From Catellatospora citrea (lineage in GTDB: Bacteria > Actinomycetota > Actinomycetes > Mycobacteriales > Micromonosporaceae), in contig NZ_RAPR01000001.1 of NCBI RefSeq assembly GCF_003610235.1, positions 3,596,001-3,660,000 of the forward strand: a stretch of DNA of 64,000 bases, given 5' to 3'. Every line of letters begins with the position of its first letter. Within the stretch, counting starts at the first letter, position 1. The notes beneath the pieces are model-generated. The model was not told the DNA's origin, made no database searches, and was given only the letters and a program-made list of their open reading frames with translations. Shown one piece after another: positions 43,522 to 51,678 of this stretch. The translations under genes were made by a program, and so were the position numbers.

Positions 43522-44802
43522 TAGTCCTTCCGGTCGAGGCTGATCACGGCGGCGCGGGAGGGTCAGCCGTTCGACGAGGCCAGCGGCCTGCCGGAGCGCA
43601 TGGTGCGCGAGCAGAACTCGCGCACCTGGTACACGCACGCGTGCGAGTTCGTAGACATGAAATGGCCGCGCGCCTCCGGCAAGCACCGCAAGGGCATCGC
43701 GGAGTCGCTGGCCACGGTCACCGAGGCGCTGCTGGCCACCGACCGCGGAGCGCCGAGCCGCAAGGACATCTGGGGCGCGCTGTACGGGTGGGCGTTCAAG
43801 GCCAACGAGCGGGCGGGTGGGCCGCCGCCGGCCAAGCACGAGGCCACCGTCCGGTGGCTGGCCGAGAACACCGTGCGGCTCTCGGCGATGGCCGATCCGG
43901 CGATCATGCGCAAGGCACTCGATGCCCTGTTGCTGAAGATTGACGGCACGGCCGCCGCCGCGAGCACCGTCGCCCGCAAGCGGGTGATCTTCTACGGCGC
44001 GCTGGCGTACGCGGTCGAGCTGGGGAGGCTGCCCGCGCACCCGCTCCACGGGGTCAAGTGGATCGCACCGCAGAATGACGACGAGGTAGACCGGCGGGTG
44101 GTCGCCAACCCCACGCAGGCCGAGCGTCTGCTGGCAGGCGTCCGGCAGGACACGCCCGAGCTGGAGGGGTTCTTCGCGGGCATGTACTACTCGGGCCTGC
44201 GGCCGAAGAAACTGCTCCATGTGCTCGACGCTCACTGTGAGCTACCCGACCAGGGCAACCCGGACGCGTGGGGCTGGTGGCATCTGTCGGGCGCGACCGT
44301 GGCCGTGGGCGAGGGCTGGACCGATGATGGCACCGCGCACGAGTCCCGGCAGCTCAAGCACCGCGGGAAGAAGTCCACCAGGCGCGTGCCGATCCCGCCC
44401 GAGGGCGTCGCGGTGCTCCGCCGGCACCGCGAGCAGTTCCGCCCCGGTCGCGACGGCCGGATGTTCGTCACGCGGCGCGGGCCGGGCGGGCGCTACTTCG
44501 AGACCTGGCCGGGCACGACGATCCCGAACAACAGCTACACCACCGTGTGGGCGCGGGTCCGGGAGAAGGTGCTCACGCCGGCCGAGGCCGCATCACCGCT
44601 GGCGGGCAGGCCGTACGACCTGCGCCACGCCTGCCTGAGCCTGTGGCTGAACGCCGGAGTCGCGCCGACCCAGGTCGCCGAGTGGGCGGGCAACTCGGTG
44701 CGGGTACTGCTCAAGGTGTACGCCAAGTGCATCGACGGTCAGGAGGAGTTGGCGCTGCGTCGAATTCGAGCGGCGCTCAAGCTGCACAACGACGAGCCGT
44801 GA
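43522..44802 (+). pseudogene. Tyrosine integrase, N-terminus deleted
   Basis: Integrase-like sequence begins at SFRSRLITAAREGQPFDEAS (43522) without a start codon; the first ATG is 43600 (400 residues). Intact relatives have about 70-80 more N-terminal residues, which form the arm-binding domain. The catalytic part is present: Arg in GLRPKKLL, Arg in PYDLRHACLSLW (His replaced by Tyr), and Tyr in VLLKVYAKCI. The N-terminus and the end of xis were lost in one deletion, so integration activity is doubtful. Confidence 0.75.
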
Positions 44803-44832
44803 CCATGGGCGCTATCCGCCATGGCTGGGATT

Positions 44833-45141
44833 TCAGCGCAGCGCTTCTAGCACGGCGCGGAACAGCGCGCCCGCGCCTGCAAGCACGGCCACGCTGCCAC
44901 CCACCAAGATCAGAAACCACGCTCCGGGATCGCGCGCATCACGCTCGTACTGCTCCCAGTACGACGGCTCTGGCCGAGGGTTATCGAAGATGTCGTCCAC
45001 GCCAACCTCGCGGACGGCCGCGTTCCGGTGCCGTCGGCGTCGACTCAGGGCCTCGCCTACAGCCAGCAGACCCAAGCCCGCCAGTATCAAGCCGATGAGG
45101 AAGAGGGCAGCGGGGCTCAACTCGCGCTCGGCCGGGTTCAT
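44833..45141 (-). CDS. Small two-helix membrane protein
   Basis: The 102-residue product has helices near residues 10-30 (ALFLIGLILAGLGLLAVGEAL) and 74-95 (WFLILVGGSVAVLAGAGALF) joined by a basic then acidic loop. It lies between the integrase and att copy 3, an unusual place for a gene. Function unknown. Confidence 0.6.
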   Translation of the reverse strand: MNPAERELSPAALFLIGLILAGLGLLAVGEALSRRRRHRNAAVREVGVDDIFDNPRPEPSYWEQYERDARDPGAWFLILVGGSVAVLAGAGALFRAVLEALR

Positions 45142-45189
45142 GTAGCCAGGCTAAGTAGAGGCGCAAGCCGAGACGTCAGGCACAGGCAG

Positions 45190-45245
45190 ACCTGACGCAG
45201 CGCCGCATCCGGGCGGCACTCAAGAGGGCCGACGACATGCCCTGA
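45190..45245 (+). pseudogene. Second integrase 3' end remnant
   Basis: This frame reads LTQRRIRAALKRADDMP then stop, matching the C-terminus of the nearby integrase (LRRIRAALKLHNDEP). It is a separate relic about 390 bases further on, immediately before att copy 3, so the right end of element 2 is composite. Confidence 0.6.
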
Positions 45246-45253
45246 TCTTGGCG

Positions 45254-45268
45254 GCAAACTTTGCCGCG
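45254..45268. repeat. Short palindrome by att copy 3
   Basis: CGGCAAA-c-TTTGCCG is a perfect inverted repeat and TTTGCCGC recurs 14 bases on. Such repeats beside att sites may be integrase arm sites. Confidence 0.45.
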
Positions 45269-45327
45269 TATTTGCCGCAGACAGCGGGACACAGCCGTCT
45301 ACGGCGGGACTCAACTGGACTGGCACG

Positions 45328-45368
45328 AAAGAGCCCCTGACCGGGTTTCGCCTGGTCAGGGGCTCTTT
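45328..45368 (-). terminator. Terminator next to att copy 3
   Basis: Fifteen-base arms AAAGAGCCCCTGACC and GGTCAGGGGCTCTTT enclose an 11-base loop, 10 bases from att copy 3. It would terminate the tRNA-Tyr restored by element 2. Confidence 0.82.
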
Positions 45369-45378
45369 TTGCTGTTTG

Positions 45379-45427
45379 TGGCGGGTAGAGGATTCGAACC
45401 TCTGTAGCTTTCGCGACGGATTTACAG
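45379..45427 (-). repeat. att copy 3, tRNA-Tyr 3' end; element 2/3 junction
   Basis: It is identical to copy 2 over 49 bases, from the anticodon loop to the discriminator A. It ends element 2 and begins element 3. Beyond 45427 the sequence diverges from a tRNA. Confidence 0.92.
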
Positions 45428-45932
45428 CCCAGGCAGGAAACGTGTCGCGGCCAGGAGAAGCACTGGAGCCGCAGGCAGTTTCCCCGGACATTCCCCGGAT
45501 CTTGGAAAATCTGTCGTGTGAATCGCCGGTGCCTGCTGTTCGCAGCGCTCCACCTGCCGCAGCCGTGGCCAGCGCCGCTCGGAGTGACCTCGCCGACGAC
45601 TCACACAGCGTCCCACCACCGCACGCCTCAGGCATCACCCCTGCGCGGTGGCCTGTGGATAACGACGCAGTTGTGGATAACTGCCTGATCATGCTGTGGC
45701 GTGCTACGCGCGGGCATCCTTGCAGCTTCATCACCCGTCAATGATCGACTAGGGAGTGGTGAAAGCAGGGCGAACGAAGAACCCTTCAAAGATCACTACA
45801 TTAGATGAATCGAACTCATGATTTGCTGGGTGAAGTTGGCCGAGAGTTAGCCCTCAGCCGTTTGGTCAGGATCTCGTCCATCGCGGTTAGACCCAGCGAA
45901 ATTGTCGCCGTCCCTCGATACGCTCCACAGCT
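45428..45932. other. Element 3 left-end region
   Basis: No convincing gene lies in these 505 bases. Two TTCCCCGGA direct repeats (near 45480-45500) may be integrase arm sites. Two TGTGGATAA sequences (45654-45662 and 45672-45680), matching the DnaA box TTATCCACA, lie 18 bases apart. The open frame at 45376-45744 merely reads across the att site. Confidence 0.5.
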
Positions 45933-47843
45933 ATGACGGACGCCGCCAAACCCCGTGATCGCCGTCGCCGCTTCAACAGTGCGGAGCGAGTCGCACTGTT
46001 CCTGGCAGCGGATGGCCACTGCACCAGGTGCGGCGTTGAACTTCTTCCGGGATGGCATGGAGATCATGTTGATCCGTGGGCAATGGGTGGCGCAACAGAC
46101 GTTCTGAACGGCGATGCACTGTGTCCCGAGTGCAATCTCAAGAAGGGTGGGTCACCGATGGCAGAGGCGACACCGGATCTACGGGAGTGGCAGCACGAAG
46201 CCCGCGAGCGCTACCAGAGCCGCAACGGTGGCGTTGGTCAGAACTTCCTTGTGGTCGCTACACCCGGGGCCGGCAAGACGACCTTCGCTCTACAGATCGC
46301 CGAAGATCTAATGAGCCAGCGGGTCGTCACCAACGTCGTCGTAATCGTGCCAACGGCCCACCTGAAGCAGCAATGGTCCAAGGCCGCACACCTGCGGGGA
46401 ATCCAGCTTGACGACAAGTTCGTCAACCGCAACGGAGCCGTTGGCTCGGACTTCGATGGCGTCGTTGCGACCTATCAGGCTGTCGCGTCCGAGCCGCTGC
46501 TCTGGCGTCGGCTGTGCGCCCGCCCGACTCTGGTGATCTTTGACGAGATTCATCACGCTGGTGAAGGCGATAATCTTGCATGGGGTCCGGCACTTAAGCA
46601 GGCGTTTGAACCAGCCGCCAGGCGTCTGCTTCTCTCGGGCACACCGTTCCGCAGCGACGCCAAGCCGATTCCGTTCGTCGAGTACCACGACGGACGCGCC
46701 GTTCATGGCTACAACTATGACTACGGTATGGCACTAGCAGACGGTGGAGTGGTCCGGCCAGCCGTGTTCCCAGCTATGGACGGCAGGTCCGTCTGGCGGC
46801 GCGCGGGGGAGTTTGAGGAGACATCAATTTCCCTGGCAGAGACAGACGAGAAGACCGTCCCGCCCGCCCTGCGAGCCGCGCTCGACCCCACGAAGGACTG
46901 GATTCCCTCTGTACTCCTCGAAGCCAATAATGCGTTGAGCTTGGCGCGGGAGGACACTCCGGATGCCGCAGGCCTCGTGGTCGCCAGCGACCAGAACGCA
47001 GCTCGGGCGTATGCCGCCATCTTGGAAAGGATCACCGGGGAGCGGCCCGCTGTGGCGGTTTCCGACGAGCCTGCGGCATCGGACCTCATCACCGCCTTTG
47101 AGAAGGCTACGTCTCGCTGGATTGTCGCCGTGCAGATGGTTGCTGAAGGGGTCGACATCCCGCGGCTGGCGGTTGGCGTGTTCGCAACCCGCGTCAGGAC
47201 CCAGATGTACTTCATCCAGGTGGTAGGTCGTTTCGTTCGTATGCGCGGCCTGGATGATGAGACAACGGCACGTGTGTTCATCCCCTCGATCGAGCCGCTG
47301 CTGTCCTACGCGCGCGACATCGAGAAGACCGTTGACGCTGTCCTTGCCGATCAAGAGAAGCGTGTTCGCGACCTTCAGGAGTCCGGGGAAGAGTTCGGTG
47401 AGCCGCCTGCACCGTTCCGGGAGATCGAGGTCATAGGCTCATCCGCCGCTACGCACCATGCAACCATCGCGAGCGGAACCTCCATCACGACGGAGGAGAA
47501 ACTTCGCGCGGAGGCCCTGCTCAGCAGGGCTGGAACGGCAATCGCCAAGCACACGACGCCGGAGACGGTCGCGCTGATCTTGCGCATGGCAGGCCAGGAC
47601 AGCCCGCTACCGAGCCCCCGGCAGTCGGAACCGACCACCGTCCCCCTGTCAACGCGAAAGCAAGAGCTCAAGGGACTGATCCACCGCAAGGTCGGCAAGC
47701 TGTCATACGCCACCAGCAGGCCGCACAACCACATCCACGGCGACATGAACCGGCAGCTGAATAATACGATCACCACAGCGCCGCTGGACTCGCTCCGCAA
47801 GCGCCTGGAGATGCTGGACCGCTGGCTGGAGGAAGCGTCGTGA
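45933..47843 (+). CDS. HNH nuclease - SF2 helicase fusion
   Basis: The 636-residue protein starts with an HNH-type zinc module (CTRCGVELLPGWHGDHVDPWAMGG, then LCPECNLKKGG; residues 30-72), as in HNH nucleases. A superfamily 2 helicase follows: Walker A TPGAGKTT (109-116), DEIHH (about 200-204), LSGTPFRSD, and motif VI VVGRFVRMRG (about 429-438). The last 180 residues are unassigned. Such fusions of nuclease and helicase are typical of DNA-targeting defence. It overlaps the next gene as GTGA. GC is lower than the AICE core, suggesting separate acquisition. Confidence 0.85.
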   Translation: MTDAAKPRDRRRRFNSAERVALFLAADGHCTRCGVELLPGWHGDHVDPWAMGGATDVLNGDALCPECNLKKGGSPMAEATPDLREWQHEARERYQSRNGGVGQNFLVVATPGAGKTTFALQIAEDLMSQRVVTNVVVIVPTAHLKQQWSKAAHLRGIQLDDKFVNRNGAVGSDFDGVVATYQAVASEPLLWRRLCARPTLVIFDEIHHAGEGDNLAWGPALKQAFEPAARRLLLSGTPFRSDAKPIPFVEYHDGRAVHGYNYDYGMALADGGVVRPAVFPAMDGRSVWRRAGEFEETSISLAETDEKTVPPALRAALDPTKDWIPSVLLEANNALSLAREDTPDAAGLVVASDQNAARAYAAILERITGERPAVAVSDEPAASDLITAFEKATSRWIVAVQMVAEGVDIPRLAVGVFATRVRTQMYFIQVVGRFVRMRGLDDETTARVFIPSIEPLLSYARDIEKTVDAVLADQEKRVRDLQESGEEFGEPPAPFREIEVIGSSAATHHATIASGTSITTEEKLRAEALLSRAGTAIAKHTTPETVALILRMAGQDSPLPSPRQSEPTTVPLSTRKQELKGLIHRKVGKLSYATSRPHNHIHGDMNRQLNNTITTAPLDSLRKRLEMLDRWLEEAS

Positions 47844-49189
47844 GCAACACCGAGGGCAACGCCGTACTAGTCAATGTCCTTAGCTCGTCGGTGCGATCGG
47901 CCCTCAACGGCATGGAGACCGCGCCCGGCCTCATCAGGCGCGTGATTGAGGAGGAGGCGTGGCGCAGCTTCGTGACGCCCCGCGGGGAACAGGTCGAACA
48001 CGAGACATTCGATTCGTTCATCACCACTGCGCCGACCGCCGGACTTGGCCAGACCGTCGTTGACCTTGTTCGCCTAGTCGCCGATGACAAGGAAACTTTG
48101 AGCTTGCTAGCCGCCGCGCTGGGCGTTCATGTTTCCGATCTGCCAACCGGACCGTGGGCTGACGACGCGATTCTCCACATCGACAAGGACGCCCGCGACT
48201 TCGGGAGGCACACCTCCGCAGGTGGATGGCTACTCGGACTCATGGTTGCGCGCAGCGTGCACCCACGGCCGGCACCCACCGTGGCCCGCTCCACCCGACG
48301 GAACGGCCGAGCGGCACATGTACCAACTGCCGACAAGATCACTGCTGCAGAATTCGCGTTGAAGGCCGGTTGTTCCAGCGAGCGTGTGATGCGCTTCTAC
48401 CGGGCATGGGAACGAGCAGCAGCCGCGGGTGTCGTTCCCTCGCCTGACAAGTTGATACCTGGAGTCGAGGTCGATCTACCCGACCTGGACTCATGGTCCG
48501 AGTACTACACCTCGATAGAAAGAACCTCCGAGCGCCGGGAAAACATCGCCCAGCAGGCAGAGGCGACGGGCACCAGTTACCTTTCAGCCGTCCAGGTAGC
48601 AGAGCGCCCAGGCGCGTTGAGGACAGCCATCATGGCCGATGGGCGGACCGCCGAAACGGCGTTCCACGCATTGCTGCACCGCATGGACGAAGATCCGGAC
48701 CTCCAGTCGCTCGTGGCTCGAAGCATCGCGGAGCTGCCAAGTGCTCGGAAGGCGGTCTCGGATGAGGCCAAGAGAACTGAGGGGATGGAGTTCATTCGCC
48801 GAGTAGCGGACGAAGGTACCGCCAAAACGCCTGGTGGTGAGGTGGTACAGCTCAACGAATCTGCGCTGCGCGTGGTCAAAGACCAGCTAGCGATAGTTAC
48901 GGGTCCCCAATCCAGTCACCAGACTGTCAAAGCGGCTCTGAGCGTGGTTCAGGACGCGATCACCGAAGTCATAGAGGGCGACCCTGAGCTGTCCAGGCTT
49001 GAGCAGCAGGTAAAGGTGAGAAAGATGCTGCTATCCACAGCTCGCACAATTGAGACGATCAACCCGACTGACCTTGGAGACCTAGCCGACGACCACATCC
49101 GTGAGACTGTTGAGGCATTGCAGCGACGCATCAACGAATTGGCCGATTCAATCGCGGAACCGCGTACGCGCCGACTCCGCGCTGTCTAG
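47840..49189 (+). CDS. Unknown partner protein of the HNH-helicase
   Basis: The 449-residue product starts at GTG 47840, overlapping the helicase stop. Its N-terminus (RRVIEEEAWRSFVTPRGEQV, FDSFITTAPTAGLGQTVVDLVRLVADD) resembles a module I associate with actinobacterial mobile-element proteins of unknown role. A helix-turn-helix-like stretch follows (ITAAEFALKAGCSSERVMRFYRAWERA, near 164-190). The C-terminal third is helical and charged, probably coiled coil (RLEQQVKVRKMLLSTARTIE). DNA binding is inferred, not shown. Coupling implies joint function with the helicase. Confidence 0.75.
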   Translation: MSNTEGNAVLVNVLSSSVRSALNGMETAPGLIRRVIEEEAWRSFVTPRGEQVEHETFDSFITTAPTAGLGQTVVDLVRLVADDKETLSLLAAALGVHVSDLPTGPWADDAILHIDKDARDFGRHTSAGGWLLGLMVARSVHPRPAPTVARSTRRNGRAAHVPTADKITAAEFALKAGCSSERVMRFYRAWERAAAAGVVPSPDKLIPGVEVDLPDLDSWSEYYTSIERTSERRENIAQQAEATGTSYLSAVQVAERPGALRTAIMADGRTAETAFHALLHRMDEDPDLQSLVARSIAELPSARKAVSDEAKRTEGMEFIRRVADEGTAKTPGGEVVQLNESALRVVKDQLAIVTGPQSSHQTVKAALSVVQDAITEVIEGDPELSRLEQQVKVRKMLLSTARTIETINPTDLGDLADDHIRETVEALQRRINELADSIAEPRTRRLRAV

Positions 49190-49343
49190 CGGCTGCCCGC
49201 GATTCGCCTGTCTGGCATCTGGCCCAGACAGGACCGCGCCGGCCGCGACCATCACTAGTGGTAGGCCACTGAGCTGCGAAAATGACGCCCAGGACACGCG
49301 TAGGCCCACACATAGCCCCCGGTGTGCCCCTGACGGTTCCCGG

Positions 49344-49757
49344 CTACATCGTTCGGAGGACCTTCTTGCCGTCCCATCTCGCGACGTCGTCGCGGGCGCG
49401 GTGAACTGACTGGACCCGGAACAACAGGGCATCCCGCAACCCGTCTATGGCTGCCGCCAAGCTTGCTTCCGGCTCGGACGACTTCGGCCAGAACTCCCCC
49501 AGCAGGGGTGAGCCGATCCTGACCAGTTCGTCAACGTTGGCGCTGGCGCCCTTCGCCGTGACCACGTCCCTAGCGTCCTGGATCATCTCGGCGCGCTTCC
49601 GGTCGTACTTGCTAGCTGTCGCTCGGCGCTCTGGCCACCACGCATCGAACCACCACCACACAGCGACCATCGCTACGCGGATGCCCTCCGCGAGGCTCGC
49701 GTCAGGGATCTGGGCGCGCGCCCTGGTGTAGTCGTCAGGTCCCTGGTAGCCCGCCAT
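49344..49757 (-). CDS. Hypothetical cytoplasmic protein
   Basis: From ATG 49757 the product is 137 residues; a GTG three codons upstream is possible. It has a Trp-rich segment (RVAMVAVWWWFDAWWPERRATAS) that may be amphipathic, and a C-terminal acidic/Arg-rich part (FRVQSVHRARDDVARWDG). No family recognised. It is convergent with the helicase operon. Confidence 0.55.
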   Translation of the reverse strand: MAGYQGPDDYTRARAQIPDASLAEGIRVAMVAVWWWFDAWWPERRATASKYDRKRAEMIQDARDVVTAKGASANVDELVRIGSPLLGEFWPKSSEPEASLAAAIDGLRDALLFRVQSVHRARDDVARWDGKKVLRTM

Positions 49758-49870
49758 ACGATCCACCTGTCAAACATACGTTCGACAAGATGCGGTCATT
49801 TAGACCACCACACCCTTACCTACATGTGATCTTGTGTGATTGGGCGTAGTGGCTAACTGTGCACCTGACG

Positions 49871-49884
49871 TACGATGAATCGTA
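49871..49884 (+). promoter_or_regulatory. Operator-like palindrome at the element 3 antitoxin start
   Basis: TACGA-tgaa-TCGTA overlaps the first candidate ATG of the antitoxin gene. It would allow direct autorepression. Confidence 0.5.
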
Positions 49885-50096
49885 TGAAGTCACGTGTGAC
49901 GCTCTCTCTCGAAGAGAGCACCATCAACTACCTGTCCAAGCGTGCGCAGGTCGAGACAGGCGGCAACGTCTCGGCGCTGCTGGAGCGCGTCGTGCACGCC
50001 GCCGCCGTGACCGAGTCGGCCAAGCAGCACGCTGCCTGGTTTGCCGCACGCCCCGACTACGCCGATGCTGCCGAGGCTGAGCGGTACGCCGCGTGA
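49875..50096 (+). CDS. Antitoxin of a PemK/MazF-type system
   Basis: The 73-residue product (MNRMKSRVTLSLEESTINYLSKRAQVETGGNVSALLERVV) has a ribbon-helix-helix pattern: an initial strand RVTLSL and two helices. The second ATG (49884, MKSRV) may be the true start because the palindrome covers the first. The C-terminal half is Ala/Glu-rich. The stop overlaps the toxin start as GTGA, as in element 2's pair, though the sequences differ. Confidence 0.78.
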   Translation: MNRMKSRVTLSLEESTINYLSKRAQVETGGNVSALLERVVHAAAVTESAKQHAAWFAARPDYADAAEAERYAA

Positions 50097-50404
50097 TCCC
50101 GGCCCGTGGCGACATCTGGCGCTACACCCCCGCCGTACCGCGCCCTGGCCAATCGACGCTACGGCTGATCGTCAGCAGCGACGGCATCAACCGCGTGCAA
50201 GAGCTACCCGTCGTCCTGGCACTTCACATCGTTGACGACGATCCCGGCGGGCTGCTGGCCGTGGCCGTACCCCCGTACGGATGGGCTACGGCGCTCACGA
50301 TCGAACCCGTGATGAGGTCCCGACTGGCCGAACACGTCGACACCATCGACGCAGCGTCACTAGACAACGTATCTGCGGCATTACGCGCTGCTCAGGACCT
50401 GTAA
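50093..50404 (+). CDS. PemK/MazF-like toxin
   Basis: The 103-residue protein starts at GTG 50093: MIPARGDIWRYTPAVPRPGQSTLRLIVSSDGINR. The RGDIW start and the C-terminal helix SLDNVSAALRAAQDL fit the MazF/PemK fold, though the middle (VVLALHIVDDDPGGLLAVAVPPYG) is divergent. Family members cleave mRNA; activity here is not provable by eye. It is followed directly by the left copy of the element 3 repeat module. Confidence 0.72.
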   Translation: MIPARGDIWRYTPAVPRPGQSTLRLIVSSDGINRVQELPVVLALHIVDDDPGGLLAVAVPPYGWATALTIEPVMRSRLAEHVDTIDAASLDNVSAALRAAQDL

Positions 50405-50427
50405 AGCGCCGAAGCGACACGTGGGGT

Positions 50428-50519
50428 GGGGGTAACCCGTCCCACCCGTCCCACCCGTCCCAGGGCAGCTCAGCCCTGGGACGGGATCTTGAGTGGGACG
50501 GGTTGAGCCGTCCCACTCG
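50428..50519 (+). repeat. Element 3 repeat module, left copy (CCCGTCCCA type)
   Basis: Three tandem 9-base units CCCGTCCCA (50436-50462) are followed by a hairpin CCCAGGGC/GCCCTGGG and a 26-base palindrome AGTGGGACGG-gttgag-CCGTCCCACT (50492-50517). About 92 bases match the complement of 63536-63627, with only about ten to fifteen differences. Confidence 0.88.
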
Positions 50520-50524
50520 ATCGC

Positions 50525-51517
50525 TTACGGCATGGTCCCGCGATCGGTGATTACTATCGGTTCACGTACTTCGATCATGGCGACTTTCCAGCCACCGAAC
50601 GTCACCCGCTCTACGGTGATCACCCACGTCTCGGCGCTCTTATCGATCTGGAAGCGCCGATCACCTGGCATGAACCGGCCCTCCGAGGCGAACTCCACCG
50701 AGTAGGTGAGCACCACCCGGTTCCCGTCGTCGCGCCGATCCTTCGGCGAGAGCTGCAAGGTGATCAGGTACGCGTACGTGTTCTGTACGTCCCACCAGCG
50801 AGCGAACGCTCCCCGCGGCTGCGGGTCGGTGATCAGGGTGTCGAACTCTTCGTCATGTACGCCCTGGTAGCGCAGGCTGTAGCTCTGACCCTCCGGGCAG
50901 TCAGCCTCCACTAGCTCCCCCGCCTTGTGGTACCACCGGCCCGTGTCCGACAGGCACGAGGTGGCTTCCAGCGCGCGCACTGCCGCTTCCGGCGTCTGCT
51001 CACCGACCAGCCCGAAGCCGCGCGTGCGCGTCCACACGTGCCAGCCCAGCGCCGCGCCGTTGCCGCCGAGCAGCACTGTCACGGCGACCAGGTAGACCAG
51101 CGACCGGCGGCCCCTCCCGCGAGAGCCGCCGAGCCACCACGCGGTGACGACGCCCAGGGCGACCAGCACACCCCACGCCCAACCGAGGTAGCCCAACGGC
51201 CACCACGGATCGGGCCACCACACCGCGAACGTCGCGTACGTCAGCAGGTACGGCGCTTGCGTGGCGACGACTCGTGCACGTGCCGGCCGCGCCGCGAACG
51301 CCCACCAGCACACCGCAGCGTGCGTGCCGACGATCAGCGCACTGCACAGCGCGAACACCCCGACCGCGCCGAGCTTCGTCTCACCGAACAGCCGCAGCAA
51401 CCCCACGGCCCCGCCGCCCAGGCCGCCGCCGCAGGCGGCCAGCGTGAACGCGAGGAGGCCGCCAGCGGCGGCCCCCACTCGTGCCCTCCTTGAAGTTGTA
51501 TTGATCTCCATGCACAA
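50525..51517 (-). CDS. Multi-pass membrane protein with extracytoplasmic domain
   Basis: The 330-residue product has about five membrane helices (residues 14-36, 47-72, 85-100, 108-128, 140-160) and a C-terminal soluble domain (about 175-330) with CLSDTG and ADCPEG Cys residues and TYSVEFASEGRFMPGDRRFQID. The architecture resembles AICE cargo membrane proteins. Function unknown. The first Met is preceded by a weak site; MEINTTSRR two codons on is an alternative. Confidence 0.7.
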   Translation of the reverse strand: MCMEINTTSRRARVGAAAGGLLAFTLAACGGGLGGGAVGLLRLFGETKLGAVGVFALCSALIVGTHAAVCWWAFAARPARARVVATQAPYLLTYATFAVWWPDPWWPLGYLGWAWGVLVALGVVTAWWLGGSRGRGRRSLVYLVAVTVLLGGNGAALGWHVWTRTRGFGLVGEQTPEAAVRALEATSCLSDTGRWYHKAGELVEADCPEGQSYSLRYQGVHDEEFDTLITDPQPRGAFARWWDVQNTYAYLITLQLSPKDRRDDGNRVVLTYSVEFASEGRFMPGDRRFQIDKSAETWVITVERVTFGGWKVAMIEVREPIVITDRGTMP

Positions 51518-51678
51518 GATCCTAAATCAGTGGATCAACCGCCCGTCGTGATGACCCTGGCCAGCCGTCCGTAGGGGCGTTGGGGGACGTTTCCGAGACA
51601 TCGGGCCTATGTTCTGGGTCTACCGTCGTCCCCTGCACGCGGTGTTCTGCTAGCCGTCCGACGCCTACCGTCTACGTC

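Noticed and set aside
43368..43943. 191-residue xis fusion protein as a real gene
   Set aside because: After VRR the frame is the wrong frame of the integrase gene, so only the first 50 or so codons have family sequence.
38996..45427. Intact tRNA-Tyr at an att copy
   Set aside because: All three copies lack the 5' half (acceptor 5' strand and D arm); upstream bases differ between copies, so none is a functional tRNA.
45376..45744. 122-codon frame starting MWRVEDSNLCSFRDGF
   Set aside because: The N-terminus is a translation of the tRNA-Tyr att sequence and the rest lacks coding character. The same false peptide appears at the other att copies.
50436..50462. CRISPR array from the 9-bp tandem units
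   Set aside because: Units are contiguous with no unique spacers, far too short, and no cas genes are present.
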